Position numbers and translations under genes: made by a program. The notes under the pieces are model-generated. The model did not search any database, was not told the DNA's origin, and saw only the letters and a list, made by a program, of their open reading frames with translations. DNA of 64,000 nt, from contig JAHNUO010000002.1 of NCBI GenBank assembly GCA_019787685.1, positions 1,302,001 through 1,366,000 of the forward strand, in the 5' to 3' direction. This stretch comes from Chiua virens. Lineage: Eukaryota > Basidiomycota > Agaricomycetes > Boletales > Boletaceae. Positions 30,575 to 41,599 of the stretch are shown piece after piece; the first letter of the stretch is position 1, and each line of letters begins with the position of its first letter.

Positions 30575-32491
30575 TCATGCGAGCTTCAGCCAGCTCATGA
30601 TCACAGAATGTGCAGGTCCACCAGCAACGAATGGTTGACCATGGCTACCGTTCGGGTCGAAACAGATCCCTTTCCGAACACCGTGGCTGCTAAGATAACG
30701 TCTGATGCGCTTTACGAACGAGTGAGACTATGCTCGGTCTTGAGACGATCACTTACGTCCGCATTCAGAATCGCATCCTTGCCTCCTAATACGACGAGCG
30801 TCCTTTTAGGATCGCGGGCATTTGGGATCTCTTCGAACCATAGTGAATTCGATGACCAGTCGAAATGACGTTGAATCGTATTTGCAATGCCCAGTTCAGT
30901 TCCTATGAAGTACCTCATCAACAAATCGAGGCCCTGAAAAGCTGATTAAATCACATGTGGTACAAACGTATCGAGGATCATACCGTGGAACAGCGACTGT
31001 ACAAGAAATTGTAGCACATGTCTGTGGAAGAATGGCATTCCATCACATGCGACTCACTGACACTGTTGACTTACCGCCTTCCCAGCAACAAAATGTGACG
31101 GGATCTACGAAACATGAACGTACAACCATTTCTGGGTGAGCCTTGAGAAACCATGCGTGGAGAAAGGAACCACTTGTAGGAAGGCATCAGTAGGTGTGAT
31201 TGGTTGGACAAGAAATATACCCACTTGGAATGGCTGAGCATGACGATACCTTGGGACGGGCTATATTGAGTGGTGGAAGTACGATCTTCTGACGAGGACA
31301 CCCAGTGCAATTCTCTCAGAAGACCAGATAAACAAGCGGTCATCTCACGTCTATCCATTGGCTTGAGAAACCTAGAATGGAAGATGTTCTGACTAATGTT
31401 GGGTTGTAAGGGTATGAGGATGGGCCGATCGGATAGGTTTCGGAGAAGATCGTAAATGAGCAATTTATATTGCATCAGACCGATCCCGAGTCCGTGGAAG
31501 AGTACGACGGGGCGACGACCATGAAGGGGGTCCCAGGATTCGGGTATTCGAATGCAATACCTGAACGATGATCTTGAAGGTTAAACTAGAGGGCAAGGGA
31601 AAGCGAGGCTCACTCGAGGCCTTGATAGCAACCAAATCTGACGCTGTGCACCCGTGCCAACCAGAATCTGAACACTCTATTGGTGACAAAGACCAATGCA
31701 TACCAAAGGAAGGGCCTCGAGGTGACATTGAGCTTGTCGATGGTTAGCAGGATGGGGGATACACCAGAACTAGGGCCGTCGGGAAGAGTTATTCCGGCAC
31801 GATTTTCAATCTGCCTGATGGCATCGTCGAGGACGTCCCGATGGTGATCAGGTATTAGATGGGTAGCAGGGAGTGGACTGTTGTAAAAGGCCCAATAAAG
31901 GTACGCATAAAAATCTTGCTTTGTGATAGACGACCAAGTCATTCTGCGAAACCTTGAAAACAGGGTTGGACGGGAAATGGAGAAGTGAAGGAGTGAATGA
32001 ATACCATGCTCTCATGCACTCGCGGAAATCAATAGCGCGAGGGTCGTCAGGTTGTAACTGAACGAGCTGCTCTGCTGGACTGCCTGGGCGATCGACGTTA
32101 AGGGACTCTTCATCGATGGAGAGATCGGCAAGACCAGTTCTCAGGACACGTAGGAAGCCGGCCTGAAGTTCGACCAGGTTGCGTGGGGGGTTGTTCGGAA
32201 GACCTGAAACAGAACGAACGAGAGAGAGATGATATACGCTGAAGAGAGCCTAGGGGAGGGTGAAAATGAAGGTAGAGGGGAGTCGGACGAGAGGATACCC
32301 ACCTCTGAAAGGGCGACTAAAAAGAAGGATGTGTGACGGAGAAAGAGTGGGTTGTAGAGGGTATATAATAGGAGAGACCAGGACAAAGGAGTGATAGACC
32401 AGAGGGGCAGTACGACGAAAAGAAGGACCGCATAAAAAGAGAAGGAACGTGATTTGTGTACGAACGGTATCTCTGGTAGGTTATGATTCAT
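30575..32491 (-). CDS. Membrane-anchored alpha/beta hydrolase
   Basis: Alpha/beta-hydrolase-fold protein of a family common in basidiomycetes but without assigned substrate. Two hydrophobic N-terminal segments (FYAVLLFVVLPLWSI and a second one by residue 60) suggest membrane anchoring. The fold then shows VVLFHGLGIGLMQY (oxyanion loop), MLSHSNGSF (nucleophile Ser in S-x-S-x-G, spliced across an intron), CFVDPVTFCCWEG, RHFDWSSNSLWFEEIPNARD, LVVLGGKDAIL (acid Asp) and PNGSHGQP (catalytic His). About eight exons; the last runs from RIRRYLSSHG to SWLKLA with stop at 30575. The start at 32491 is 77 bp from the divergent idh1 start. A broken duplicate of its 3' half lies at 25725-25900. Confidence 0.85.
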
Positions 32492-32568
32492 AACAAAAGA
32501 TCACTTTACCACGCGGTCCCCCGTTCCGTTTCTCTCCTTTCGTCTTTTCTTCTTTACTCACAACAGCC

Positions 32569-34139
32569 ATGTTCCGCAACGCCCTCGCATCGGCGACGCG
32601 TCCTCTCATCCACCACTCTGTACGTGTTCTCTCTCTCCGTTCTCCCAGCACTCCTCTAACCCCCCGCCAAGAGAGCTGCGACAACCCTCTCCGCCGGCTT
32701 TCCGAGGGTAACTCAGCGCGTAAGTACCATCTCAAGTCGTCCTTCCACCTCCTTACGTCCCCTAGTCCCCGACAAAATACGGCGGTGTTTACACCGTAAG
32801 CATCCACTTCCCTCACCGACACGTCGCTCATTCCACGCCATTAGGTCACTCTCATCCCCGGCGACGGCATTGGTGCCGAAATCACCGATTCCGTCAAGGA
32901 GATTTTCGACTATGTCAACGCACCCATCGAGTGGGAGCAGTACAATGTTTCAGGCATGTCCTCCGCAGGCGAGGATCTCTTCAATCAGGCCATGGAGAGC
33001 TTGAAGCGCAACCGTGTCGGCTTGAAGGGTAAACTTATCCATCTCCTACTTTCAACCATTCTCATCCTCTGCCAATAAGGCATCCTCTTCACCCCCATTT
33101 CACAGTCTGGTCATATATCCTGGAACGTCGCCATGCGTCAGCAACTCGATATCTACGCCTCTGTCGTACTCTGCAAGTCTCTCCCTGGTTTCCCCACTCG
33201 TCATTCCAACGTCGATTTCGCTATCATCCGTGAAAATACCGAGGGCGAGTACTCTGGGTTGGAGCATCAGAGTTATCCCGGTGTCGTAGAAAGCTTGAAA
33301 GTTATGACAAGAGCCAAGGCAGAACGCATCTCTCGCTTTGCGTTTGACTTTGCCCTCAAGAACGACCGCAAGGTGTGCTTTCGTTATCTCTGATCCCGTA
33401 TTTCCAACATAACCCCCTGGCTCCCAGAAAGTCACTTGCATTCACAAGGCGAATATCATGAAGTTGGGCGACGGCCTTTTCCTAAACACCTTCCGTAAAG
33501 TGGCAGAGGAATACAAGTCTGCAGGCATCGAGGCCAACGACATGATCATTGACAACACGTGTGTCCCCTCATCAGTGCCACGTCATACACTTCTCATCTC
33601 TTCCCTAGTTCTATGCAGCTCGTTGCAAAACCAGGTCAATTCGACGTCATGGTGATGCCAAACCTGTACGGCGCAATCATTTCTAACATTGGTGCCGCAC
33701 TTGTTGGTGGGCCAGGTATTGTCCCTGGTTGCAACGTGGGATCGGTATGTACATGCCTTTTCAAATTATGGATCATTACCAATCGTGCCTCCAGGATTAT
33801 GCTCTGTTCGAGCCTGGGTGCAGACATGTGGCGTCTGATATCATGGGAACGAACCGGGCGAACCCAGCAGCAATGATTCTCAGTGCTACCATGATGCTCC
33901 GACATCTCGGGTAAGCATTATCGCGGTCCATCTCTTGCGTGTCTTATGAACTGCGCCTCAGCCTCGACTCCATCGCTAACAACATTGCGGGTGCAACATT
34001 CGATGTCATCAATGCAGGCGAAGTCCGCACTGCAGATATGGGTGGTGAGTGAGTTGCGTTTTGGGGATAACTGGGCTCAACCCTTTTAGGTGCTGCTACA
34101 ACCTCGGAGTTCACAGCGGCCGTCATCAAAAAGCTATGA
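32569..34139 (+). CDS. idh1: NAD-dependent isocitrate dehydrogenase, regulatory subunit Idh1 (mitochondrial)
   Basis: Subunit of the octameric NAD-IDH of the citric acid cycle. Ten exons (32569-32619, 32672-32719, 32766-32795, 32845-33028, 33080-33372, 33428-33558, 33609-33744, 33795-33910, 33962-34044, 34090-34139) give 373 residues. A mitochondrial presequence ([17 protein letters not shown]) comes first. Family motifs: [66 protein letters not shown] and [11 protein letters not shown]. The C-terminus ([20 protein letters not shown]) and the ITDSV/YSGLEH choice of residues fit Idh1 better than the catalytic Idh2. The first four exons are 30-184 nt. The gene is divergent from the hydrolase, 77 bp apart. 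Confidence 0.95.
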
Positions 34140-34279
34140 GTGGATATTTCACTTTGGACTGATTCGGCGACGTAGACTGGTGCTTGGATTTGTTACATAG
34201 ATGTAGATACGGCGTATTACTACACTGAAACCAGTACCTTCCTTTGGCATCCTTACAGTACACTTGGAATGTATGTAAC

Positions 34280-35753
34280 TCAAGGCAGCTTGCTAAGCGT
34301 TTCTTGGTCGAAGTCCTCATCAAAAACCGCCTCGTACTCGTCTGGAGAGGATTCCCGTATCCTTTTCGGTGGGTGGTCTGCAACAGATTCCTGGTTATTA
34401 CACCCAGTGTCTGATGCGTGTCCCTCCAACGCCTTGCCCGCTCCCTTCTTTCTGAGAGACAAGACGTGTTCACATCGGACTTCCCCCTTCTTCCCCCATC
34501 CGTCCACAGTCGGTCTAAAATCAGCATAGAGTGGGAATCCAACCATGTTAAGTTCCTGGGGTGGATAACTTTCTGCCAAGAGGCGTAACGCGCCGACTAT
34601 ATTCGGCGTCGTCTGCCGAAAGGCACGAGAGATGTATGAAAACGCAGTACTCGGAACTGCAGGCGATCCGCCAACGAGCGCTCTCCACTTGGACGATTGA
34701 GTCTTGTAGAGCGGTCTGTCGTGAAATCGATCCAGTCAGTGAACTCGCATGCAGAGGTCCTCCCGCGCGTGCTTACATCCTACGTAGAGTCGGAGTGAGA
34801 TCATGATTGATCGGCGTGTCGTGCCAGTGCACGCTCAAAGCCAAGGTAACGAGCTCACCGTCTGCCCATCAAATCCACGTATGGTTGTTGACCATCCGAC
34901 AAAGGTTCGATCTCCTTTTTCTTGCTTTGGTCTATGATCCCAAGAGAGACACCCTTTGCGACGGCGTTCATCTCCGTGTATACTGATCCTGTGTAAAGCC
35001 CGCCAGTGGCGACTCGGATCAATGACGGAGGGGCAAACTCAAAACCTACCAATACTCAGTGCTTCCTCCCTATCAAAACCGAGACGTTCTGCAACGATCA
35101 TGGCCCACACCGTCATGAGCGGTGCGCGGTTCACCACCGTACTCTTCGACTTCAGGACCTTCGTGACACAAGTGTCAGCACGCTGGTTGAAATGAAAACC
35201 AAGGACGAAAACGCCAACCTCTTCGTCCAGGACCTCGTTGAAATCCATACTTCCGTATGTCGACCCCTCGTCCGGAGGCGCCTCAGGCAGGAACTCATTC
35301 AGGTCGTCATCGCGTTTGCGTTTCTTCTTTGGCGAGACCTGCACGAACCAAGGATGTCAGTCGAGGTTGTCAGACGTGAGGAAAGACGTGTATACCAATG
35401 TTTGTACTGTGCTAGGGGGTTTACTCAGATTACTGCTCGATGCATGCCCTTCCAAATGATTACCCTCTGAGTCAGGTTTTCGGTATCCGGCCTTGCAAAT
35501 AGCTGCGAGAACAAGTTTGCGGACGTCTTTGTCCTTGACATCGAGCGCTTGCAGCTTGGTGTCGTCGAGCTGAGTTAGAAGAACTGGGGTATTACATTCC
35601 TTGAACCTGGAAAAGAAAATACAGTAAGAAAACCCTCGGATCAATCTAAGAGCGGACAGACACTTTGCTGGCCACAGCCATTGCCTTTGGAACGGGGACG
35701 TTGTTGCTCGTCAGGAGCTTCAGAAAATCGAGCAAGGTGAGTTTTTTATCCAT
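34280..35753 (-). CDS. Conserved fungal protein of unknown function
   Basis: I do not recognise a named domain. Exons 35662-35753, 35396-35606, 35219-35338, 35050-35158, 34859-34988, a possible 3-nt exon 34777-34779, and 34280-34715 give 366 residues. The N-terminal 70 residues look like a small helical domain (FLKLLTSNNVPVPKAMAVAS then LDDTKLQALDVKDKDVRKLV). A basic patch KKKRKRDDD is a candidate nuclear signal. A second ordered block (LMTVWAMIVAERLGFDREEA, SVYTEMNAVAKGVSLGI) continues into PLYADFRPTVDGWGKKGEVR. The C-terminal 60 residues are charged and disordered. The N-terminal helices plus a nuclear signal might suggest a chromatin role, but nothing proves it. Confidence 0.75.
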
Positions 35754-35941
35754 ACTTGCTCATCGTCCGACTTAAAGAGGTTGAAAAGCCTTAGCACAAC
35801 ACTCAGAACCCAAATCTCACAAAGTGTTAAGCGCAGTGTCAATCCACAGAACAATGTATTCGTGTATCTGTGTATTGGTATAGATGGTCTTCTTCTCTAC
35901 TTCTCCTTCGCCCACATATTTTACACAATAGACGACAGATC

Positions 35942-37225
35942 TCACTTGTCGAGGGAAGTGGTTTCCACGATGATGCTTGTGACGCGATAAGGATCTTTTC
36001 CACAAAGAGCGAGTAATGAATCACTGAACCATGTGGAGACCAGGGACAAACATACCAATATTGGAAGCGGGACGACGGTCTTCCATGTAGCCGTAACCCT
36101 GAGTAGCCACGTGCCTTGGAATACGGATGGATGCACCGCGGTTAGCGACACCGGAACTGAAGGCACCAATGTGACCGGTCTCGTGACGGCCGGTAAGACG
36201 CAATTCGTTGTCTTCACCATATACAGCAATGTGCTCTTCATGACGTTTCGAGAGCTTCTCGATCGCTTCCTCGATGTGTTTCATTCCTCCTGGCTCGCGC
36301 ATAGGAAGTGTGCTGTAGTTGGTGTGGCAACCAGCACCGTTCCAGTCACCCTGGAGAGGTTTGGGGTGGAAAGAAACCTTGATACCCCACTGCTCGGCGA
36401 TGCGAACCAAGAGGTAACGAGCCATCCAAAGATGGTCACCCATGGAGATGCCTTCGCAAGGACCGACCTGGAACTCCCACTGAGCGGGCATGACTTCAGC
36501 GTTGATACCGCTGATGTTTACGCCAGCGTAAAGACAGGCACGGTAATGAGCCTCCACGAGATCACGAGCAAAGACTTTTCCAGTGCCTACAGAAGCGAAT
36601 GAGGCATAGCTGAGTGCGCGTCGGTGACGACGTACCTGCACCACAATAATAGGGGCCTTGAGCACCAGGGAAACCACCCTTTGGCCAGCCGAAGGGAGTG
36701 TTGCCATCGGCATCGAAAAGGGTATATTCTTGTTCGATACCGAACCAAGGTATGGTGTCCTTTGCGAGCTCCATTACCTTGGCAGCATGGTGGCGATAGT
36801 TTGTCCTGTTAGGAGTGCCATCGTTGTTGTAGGTCTCCGCAAGGACAAGAATGTTGTCACCACCACGGAATGGGTCTTTGAAGATGGCAGCAGGACGGAG
36901 GTAGACATCAGAGTCGTTACCAGGTGCCTGGTTGGTGGAAGAGCCATCAAAGTCCCAGATACGGAGTTGACCGATGTCAGTGATCTTCTTGGTGCAGGTC
37001 TGTCGGTAAAAAATCAGAACAGAAGGGGGAAGAAAAGGGAAGAATCGAACAGTGGTCTTGGAGCGGAGACCGCCATCGCCATCGATCCAGACGTCTGCGG
37101 AGATCTGAGCGGGGAAGCGGAAACGAGTAAAGGAGCTTACATTCAGCCTGGACCTTCTCACCCTGTTGAAGAGCGAGGTAGGGGGCGAGAAGATCGTTGC
37201 GGTAGGTGAATTGAGAGGAAGACAT
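35942..37225 (-). CDS. gln1: Glutamine synthetase (type II, cytosolic)
   Basis: Catalyses ATP-dependent ligation of ammonium to glutamate, the main nitrogen assimilation step. Five exons (37141-37225, 37051-37094, 36636-36999, 36056-36586, 35942-35994) give 358 residues, the eukaryotic size. Motifs: [32 protein letters not shown] (metal-binding Glu), [34 protein letters not shown] (ATP/glutamate site), [28 protein letters not shown] and [16 protein letters not shown]. Nothing odd in sequence. The gene is in the same orientation as, and 188 bp upstream of, the unknown gene at 34280. Confidence 0.97.
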
Positions 37226-37420
37226 GACTGGAAGAGAGCGCACGAAGAACAGCGATTTGAGCTGGCCCTTTAAAGGTCGGGGCGATGAGCTCTGTTGACA
37301 TTTGTTTTGACTGCGCGCATTTATGATTGGTTGATAAGATAACAATTGGCCGGACAATCATTTATTCGGCCGAGACCCGATCAGTGATGATAGAAAAAAA
37401 TTATTATTTATTTAAAAAGT

Positions 37421-38778
37421 CTATTTCCCCACTTTGGTTTTCACTGCTCGTCGTCTCCGTCCGCCAGCCATGCTCGCTGGCTGCGCACGTCTCCCTGTCG
37501 AGGCTGTGTCAGCGCCAGTCTCACTCCCGTTGTCGCTCTCTTCTATTTCGTCTGAACTATCACTCGGTTGCTTGTCCTTGCTCTGCACGAGCCCAGCCAC
37601 CAACGATACAAACCAAGTTCGCGAAATCGCGGGAGGAGTCGCCGACGATTCATCAAGCAAATGAAAGTTGCGCCCATCACACTGAAAACGTGCTTGTCAG
37701 TTATTTACCAGTGGCGTCGGCCGACTTACAATATAAACTTCATTCCCATCCACCACCATGTCAATCATCTTCCCTGGAACTATATTCCCTTCTTCGTCCG
37801 CTCGCGGACCTCCGCCAAGATTGACCTTGACCTGTTATGTGTTATGCTCGCTCAGGTTCACCACGACAGCCACAGTCTCGATAGCAACCAACCTTGCGTC
37901 GGCCTTCCGATGGCACCAATTTCGGGCCCCATGCAGCCAATTTTGCATCTCGGATCGTCCGTCGCACCCTTTCGAGATCTCGCTTGTAGTTCATCTTTTG
38001 CACGAGGTATTGTAATCCGCTGGTCAAAACAACCAGGAACCCCAACACCGTCTGGAACCCTCATCTCCCGCCAACCACCCATCAAAACGCAACGGTCGCA
38101 CTTACCACGAGCCCTGGTCTGAACCTCGAGTAATAGTATCCAGTGCCCCTCCATTTTGGCACGCCATTCTTGTAGAAAAAGTCGTACCTTTCGAACCGCG
38201 TTTAGCTGTGCTGTTGTGCATATAAGACGTCGACGTTACACGAACCGTTTTCGGCCCTCTGTGTTTCTCAATATATTGACAATGACTCCTAATCTTGCAA
38301 ATCGCTCCTGAATACCCTTAACACTTGGATTTTTATCAGGGCTAAAATACCATTCGTTAGTCATGTAAGATTCCCGAGCGGATACTTGGGTCTGACTGGA
38401 GCTGTATGCTCTTCTTCCGGTACGCTTTATTGATCTCCGCAAGGGTGGCCGTTGGAGGGACATCCAACCAAGAGTAGAATGTTGTCCCCTTGCCTACACA
38501 GTACCGCGGCAACATTTTCAGCATCGAGGCGGGTATCTGACATCCTCAGGACAGACCTTCAGCTGCCTCGAGAGCACTAACGATGTCAAAAATTTCGTGG
38601 TCTTCCTGAAATGGACATCTGAATATAACAATTGAACAGCTTGCCACCTCACTTACTTTGGTCCATCTGTTGAAAACAAACTTGTCAACCATTCATAGAC
38701 AGCCAATAATGACGTGACCTACGCAAATGCCAGCGTCGACAACGCAGAAAGCAGGGCAAACAGAAGAAAAAATCTCAT
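37421..38778 (-). CDS. erj5: ER membrane J-domain protein (Erj5-like DnaJ)
   Basis: Hsp40 co-chaperone of the ER membrane that stimulates BiP/Kar2. A signal peptide ([19 protein letters not shown]) starts the protein. The J domain follows, with [39 protein letters not shown] and [24 protein letters not shown]; the catalytic HPD is split by an intron, its His codon reading CA|C. A transmembrane segment ([17 protein letters not shown]) and a cytosolic basic/coiled part come next. The end carries [19 protein letters not shown], a second hydrophobic stretch ([11 protein letters not shown]), an acidic patch and a basic tail [14 protein letters not shown]. Eight or nine exons, one with a GTTCGT donor. 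The gene is divergent from rrn7, 218 bp apart. Confidence 0.9.
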
Positions 38779-38996
38779 GTTACTGCCCTGTGAGTAAAGT
38801 GGGAGAAAAAAGCCTCGCAAAGTCGACAAGAGAATCAGGTGACACTTGACGGTAGTCTGAGTAGATGATGGTAGTGGATGTTCTGGAGTCTCCGGCAATA
38901 GCGACACGCGACTAGACGTGTACTCAGAGATCACGTGGTTTGCTCAATTCAGCACTGATTGAATTGTAGACATAAACACTGCATCACCCCGCTATC

Positions 38997-41248
38997 ATGG
39001 CGCCACGTAAGAAGTGTTCAATATGTGGGTCTCGACAATGGCGGAAGAATGGTGTAGGTCTGGTCACTTGTAGTGAGGGTCATGTTCTTCAGGTGAGCAC
39101 TTTCGGTGCGACGAAGCTACACCCTCAACAATACAATCTATGCATGTAGCACTTTATCAACGAGTCCGAAGAAGCAGACGATGTGGGCACCCATGTGATG
39201 AGGAAACGGACTCTCAAATCTCATCGCAGAAAAAAGGAAGGAACTAGCAGAGCCGACCCGAAACGTACGCCATCCTCCCCCTAACAATCCAGCTAGATGT
39301 TGACCGCGAGGGTTCAGTCTATCATGGCGACAGAGCCCGTTTTCATTACTATCAATGTTTGCAGTTACTCTTTCGGAAACAAGTGACGGCACTGATAGGA
39401 CTTTGGAACCTGCCTCCCGGATTTGAAGTGGGTATTCGTTTCCTGGGGCCTGCTGGTTTTATAAGCGCATTCATCGTGTCAGACGATTTGCAGAGATTTG
39501 TGGGCTTTCCATCTCAATCTTATTCCCAGGCCACCGCCTGCAGAGCCTTTCCATTACACCCGAGAACAAGAAGGGTACCAACAGAAACCCGAAGAAGTCG
39601 GAGAGGGCTCCGACCCTTCAGGACCTGAAAAGGAAGGGATAGATCACCCTTTGCAGAACGCGGCTGCGGCGCCCGACGAAAATCTCTCTGCGAGTGAAGA
39701 TGAAATGTTTGTCCCGGAGATTGCAGTTCTTCTGGAAGAGAATTCCGAAGTCAGCTCAACAGACGATGGATCTTCCGGTGACGAGCGACGTACTAGGAAC
39801 AATGTGCACACGTCAAATAATCCTTTTGTGAGTCGCGCAGATCGGCCGGAGAACACGATCGCATTACTCGTTCTTGCGTGCTGGACCATTCGGCTCCCAG
39901 TCATTTACATGGATTTCATCAAGTAAGCTGTTCTCTCAATTACTGTCACGTACTAATGGGCCGAACAAAGTGCCATTGAATCTTATTCGCTTCCGTATCT
40001 CGACCATATTCGCTCTTTGCCACCGTCCCTTGCCTGCCACCTCACAAAACATGCTGTTCAGGCATTGTCTCCTCATGTATGACTTGACATCCATCGCATC
40101 ACGCCATATTATACTAAACGATGCAACACGCAGCACGCGCCAAAAACTTTGTCCTTGCATCGCCTTGCCTCCCGTCTCGCTAGCCGATTTTACGACACTT
40201 ATGATATAGCCATTCCGGAACTCAATACAGCACCAGTTCTTTGGCGTGCTGTGCAAGAATGCTTTGGTGGCACTCGTAAGTTCACATTTGGAGGAATGAA
40301 TCCCCACGATGAAATAGTCGTTTAGCGATGTTGTACGTTTTGACGAAGACGGTTGGAAACGTGCTTTCTCTAGGGTTATCCCTTCGAGGATCACTGGCGC
40401 CTTCGCTGTGTAGTGACAGAAGAGACGCGGACACGGAGAAGTACGACAATGCACCACCTGAAGTTCGTCTTGTCGCTACTGCCATTGTGGTACTCAAACT
40501 CGTATACGGCTTAGATGGGAAGCAGAGGCAGGGCCCTTTACGTGCAAGTTGATTGCCTCACGGACTGATGGACAGCGTTCTAGGCTACCCAGAAGCGCGG
40601 ATGATGCCGCGTGTGCGTTTCCTGCCCTGAATGAATTCTTGGCGGCCGTGAGGGAAGCAGATCGCGCTGAACGTGATATCAATAGCCGGTTTGGCTCACG
40701 AGTGTCTCTGTTCGTTGTGACGGGCCTATCGTTTGTATTATGATATTGATCTCGATCCTGCAGGTCTGTGGGTGATTTAGATGATACAGCCCTGGATGAA
40801 TATCTTGATTTCTGCCAAAAGGTACTAATAGACCAAAAAAGGGATGGTGGGTGGTTTCTCAGGTTCCGGACCCAACGTGGTGCTGATGGGGTGGCTTGGG
40901 GGCACATGGGCCCGGTAAACAGAGCACCGCGTCATTGACAGGTACTTTCCACTAACAAAAGCCGTATCTGTGATCCAAGGGGAACGGTGCCATCCGAATG
41001 GACGGGGACTGCCACCGACAGAGGCAAATGACGTGAACACCGGCACGCTTCAGCCGGGAGAAATGTACACGATCTACGACGCTAAAGATGTGCTGGGAAA
41101 TATTTCGGCAGATCTGAAAATGATTGTTGAAAGGTCGGCTCGATGGGCGGGCATCGATTGCGATTTTGTGTGCGGAGTGGTAGAGCGGTACGAACGGCGG
41201 TTAATGCGGTGGTGGAATGACAGACGATCGGGACGGAAAGGACATTAA
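38997..41248 (+). CDS. rrn7: RNA polymerase I core factor subunit Rrn7 (TAF1B)
   Basis: TFIIB-like factor that brings RNA polymerase I to the rDNA promoter. Eleven exons (38997-39092, 39150-39264, 39297-39427, 39483-39922, 39971-40076, 40134-40275, 40326-40543, 40576-40688, 40764-40821, 40863-40879, 40942-41248) give 580 residues. Exon 1 is the complete zinc ribbon: CSICGSRQWRKNGVGLVTCS then EGHVLQ. Family blocks follow: RFHYYQCLQLLFRKQV, CRDLWAFHLNLIP, IALLVLACWTIRLPVIYMDF, VRLVATAIVVLKLVYGLDG and DPTWYFPLTKAV. An acidic region fills about residues 150-230. Two introns are only 32 nt: 39265-39296 (GT-AG, branch CTAAC) and 40544-40575 (GC-AG, donor CGT|GCAAGT). Frame continuity across eleven exons supports the model. 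Confidence 0.92.
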
Positions 41249-41599
41249 GGGGATGCAGAGTGGGTGTCCGGGGGTAGTCTCAGACCGACGTGATGTGAAC
41301 GTGTTCGGGTTAACATTGATTTTGTCAAGGGAATCTATGAAATCTCGGTACGAATGTCTTCACACGTCGGTGTGAGTGAAAAGGTCGCATCCGCCACTGG
41401 GTAAGGTCTGCGGCTCGACCTCGTTGTCACATCGGTGTCGTCGACTTGCGGCCGGTTACTGTAATTCGGTAAGAGACTGCCGTACGACACTGCGCGTCAC
41501 CTGTTACTAGTGCGCTGGGACTCTTGCCAGTCCCATTTGTAATGCTCTAAACACCTTCAGGAAAGTCCACATCGCTCCTTTCTCCTCCACCACCACCCG
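41249..41599. other. Intergenic region between rrn7 and the low-complexity gene
   Basis: About 350 bp, no coding signal. It contains a short CT-rich leader (CTCCTTTCTCCTCCACCACC, about 41573-41592) directly before the ATG at 41600, typical of a fungal core promoter. Confidence 0.4.

Larger units (their letters stand above)
26225..30610 (-). repeat. Tandem segmental duplication, unit 2 (Argonaute copy 2 and flanks)
   Basis: Second unit of the direct duplication described at 20230-24520. It has the same gene order and orientation, and the flanking hydrolase gene is complete on this side. Because the hydrolase is intact only here, the unit 2 side probably retains the ancestral arrangement, with unit 1 as the derived copy (inference). 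Confidence 0.85.

Noticed and set aside
37850..38154. Plus-strand frames within 37.3-38.1 kb as separate genes
   Set aside because: They are antisense to Erj5 exons, which splice into a complete J-domain protein on the minus strand.
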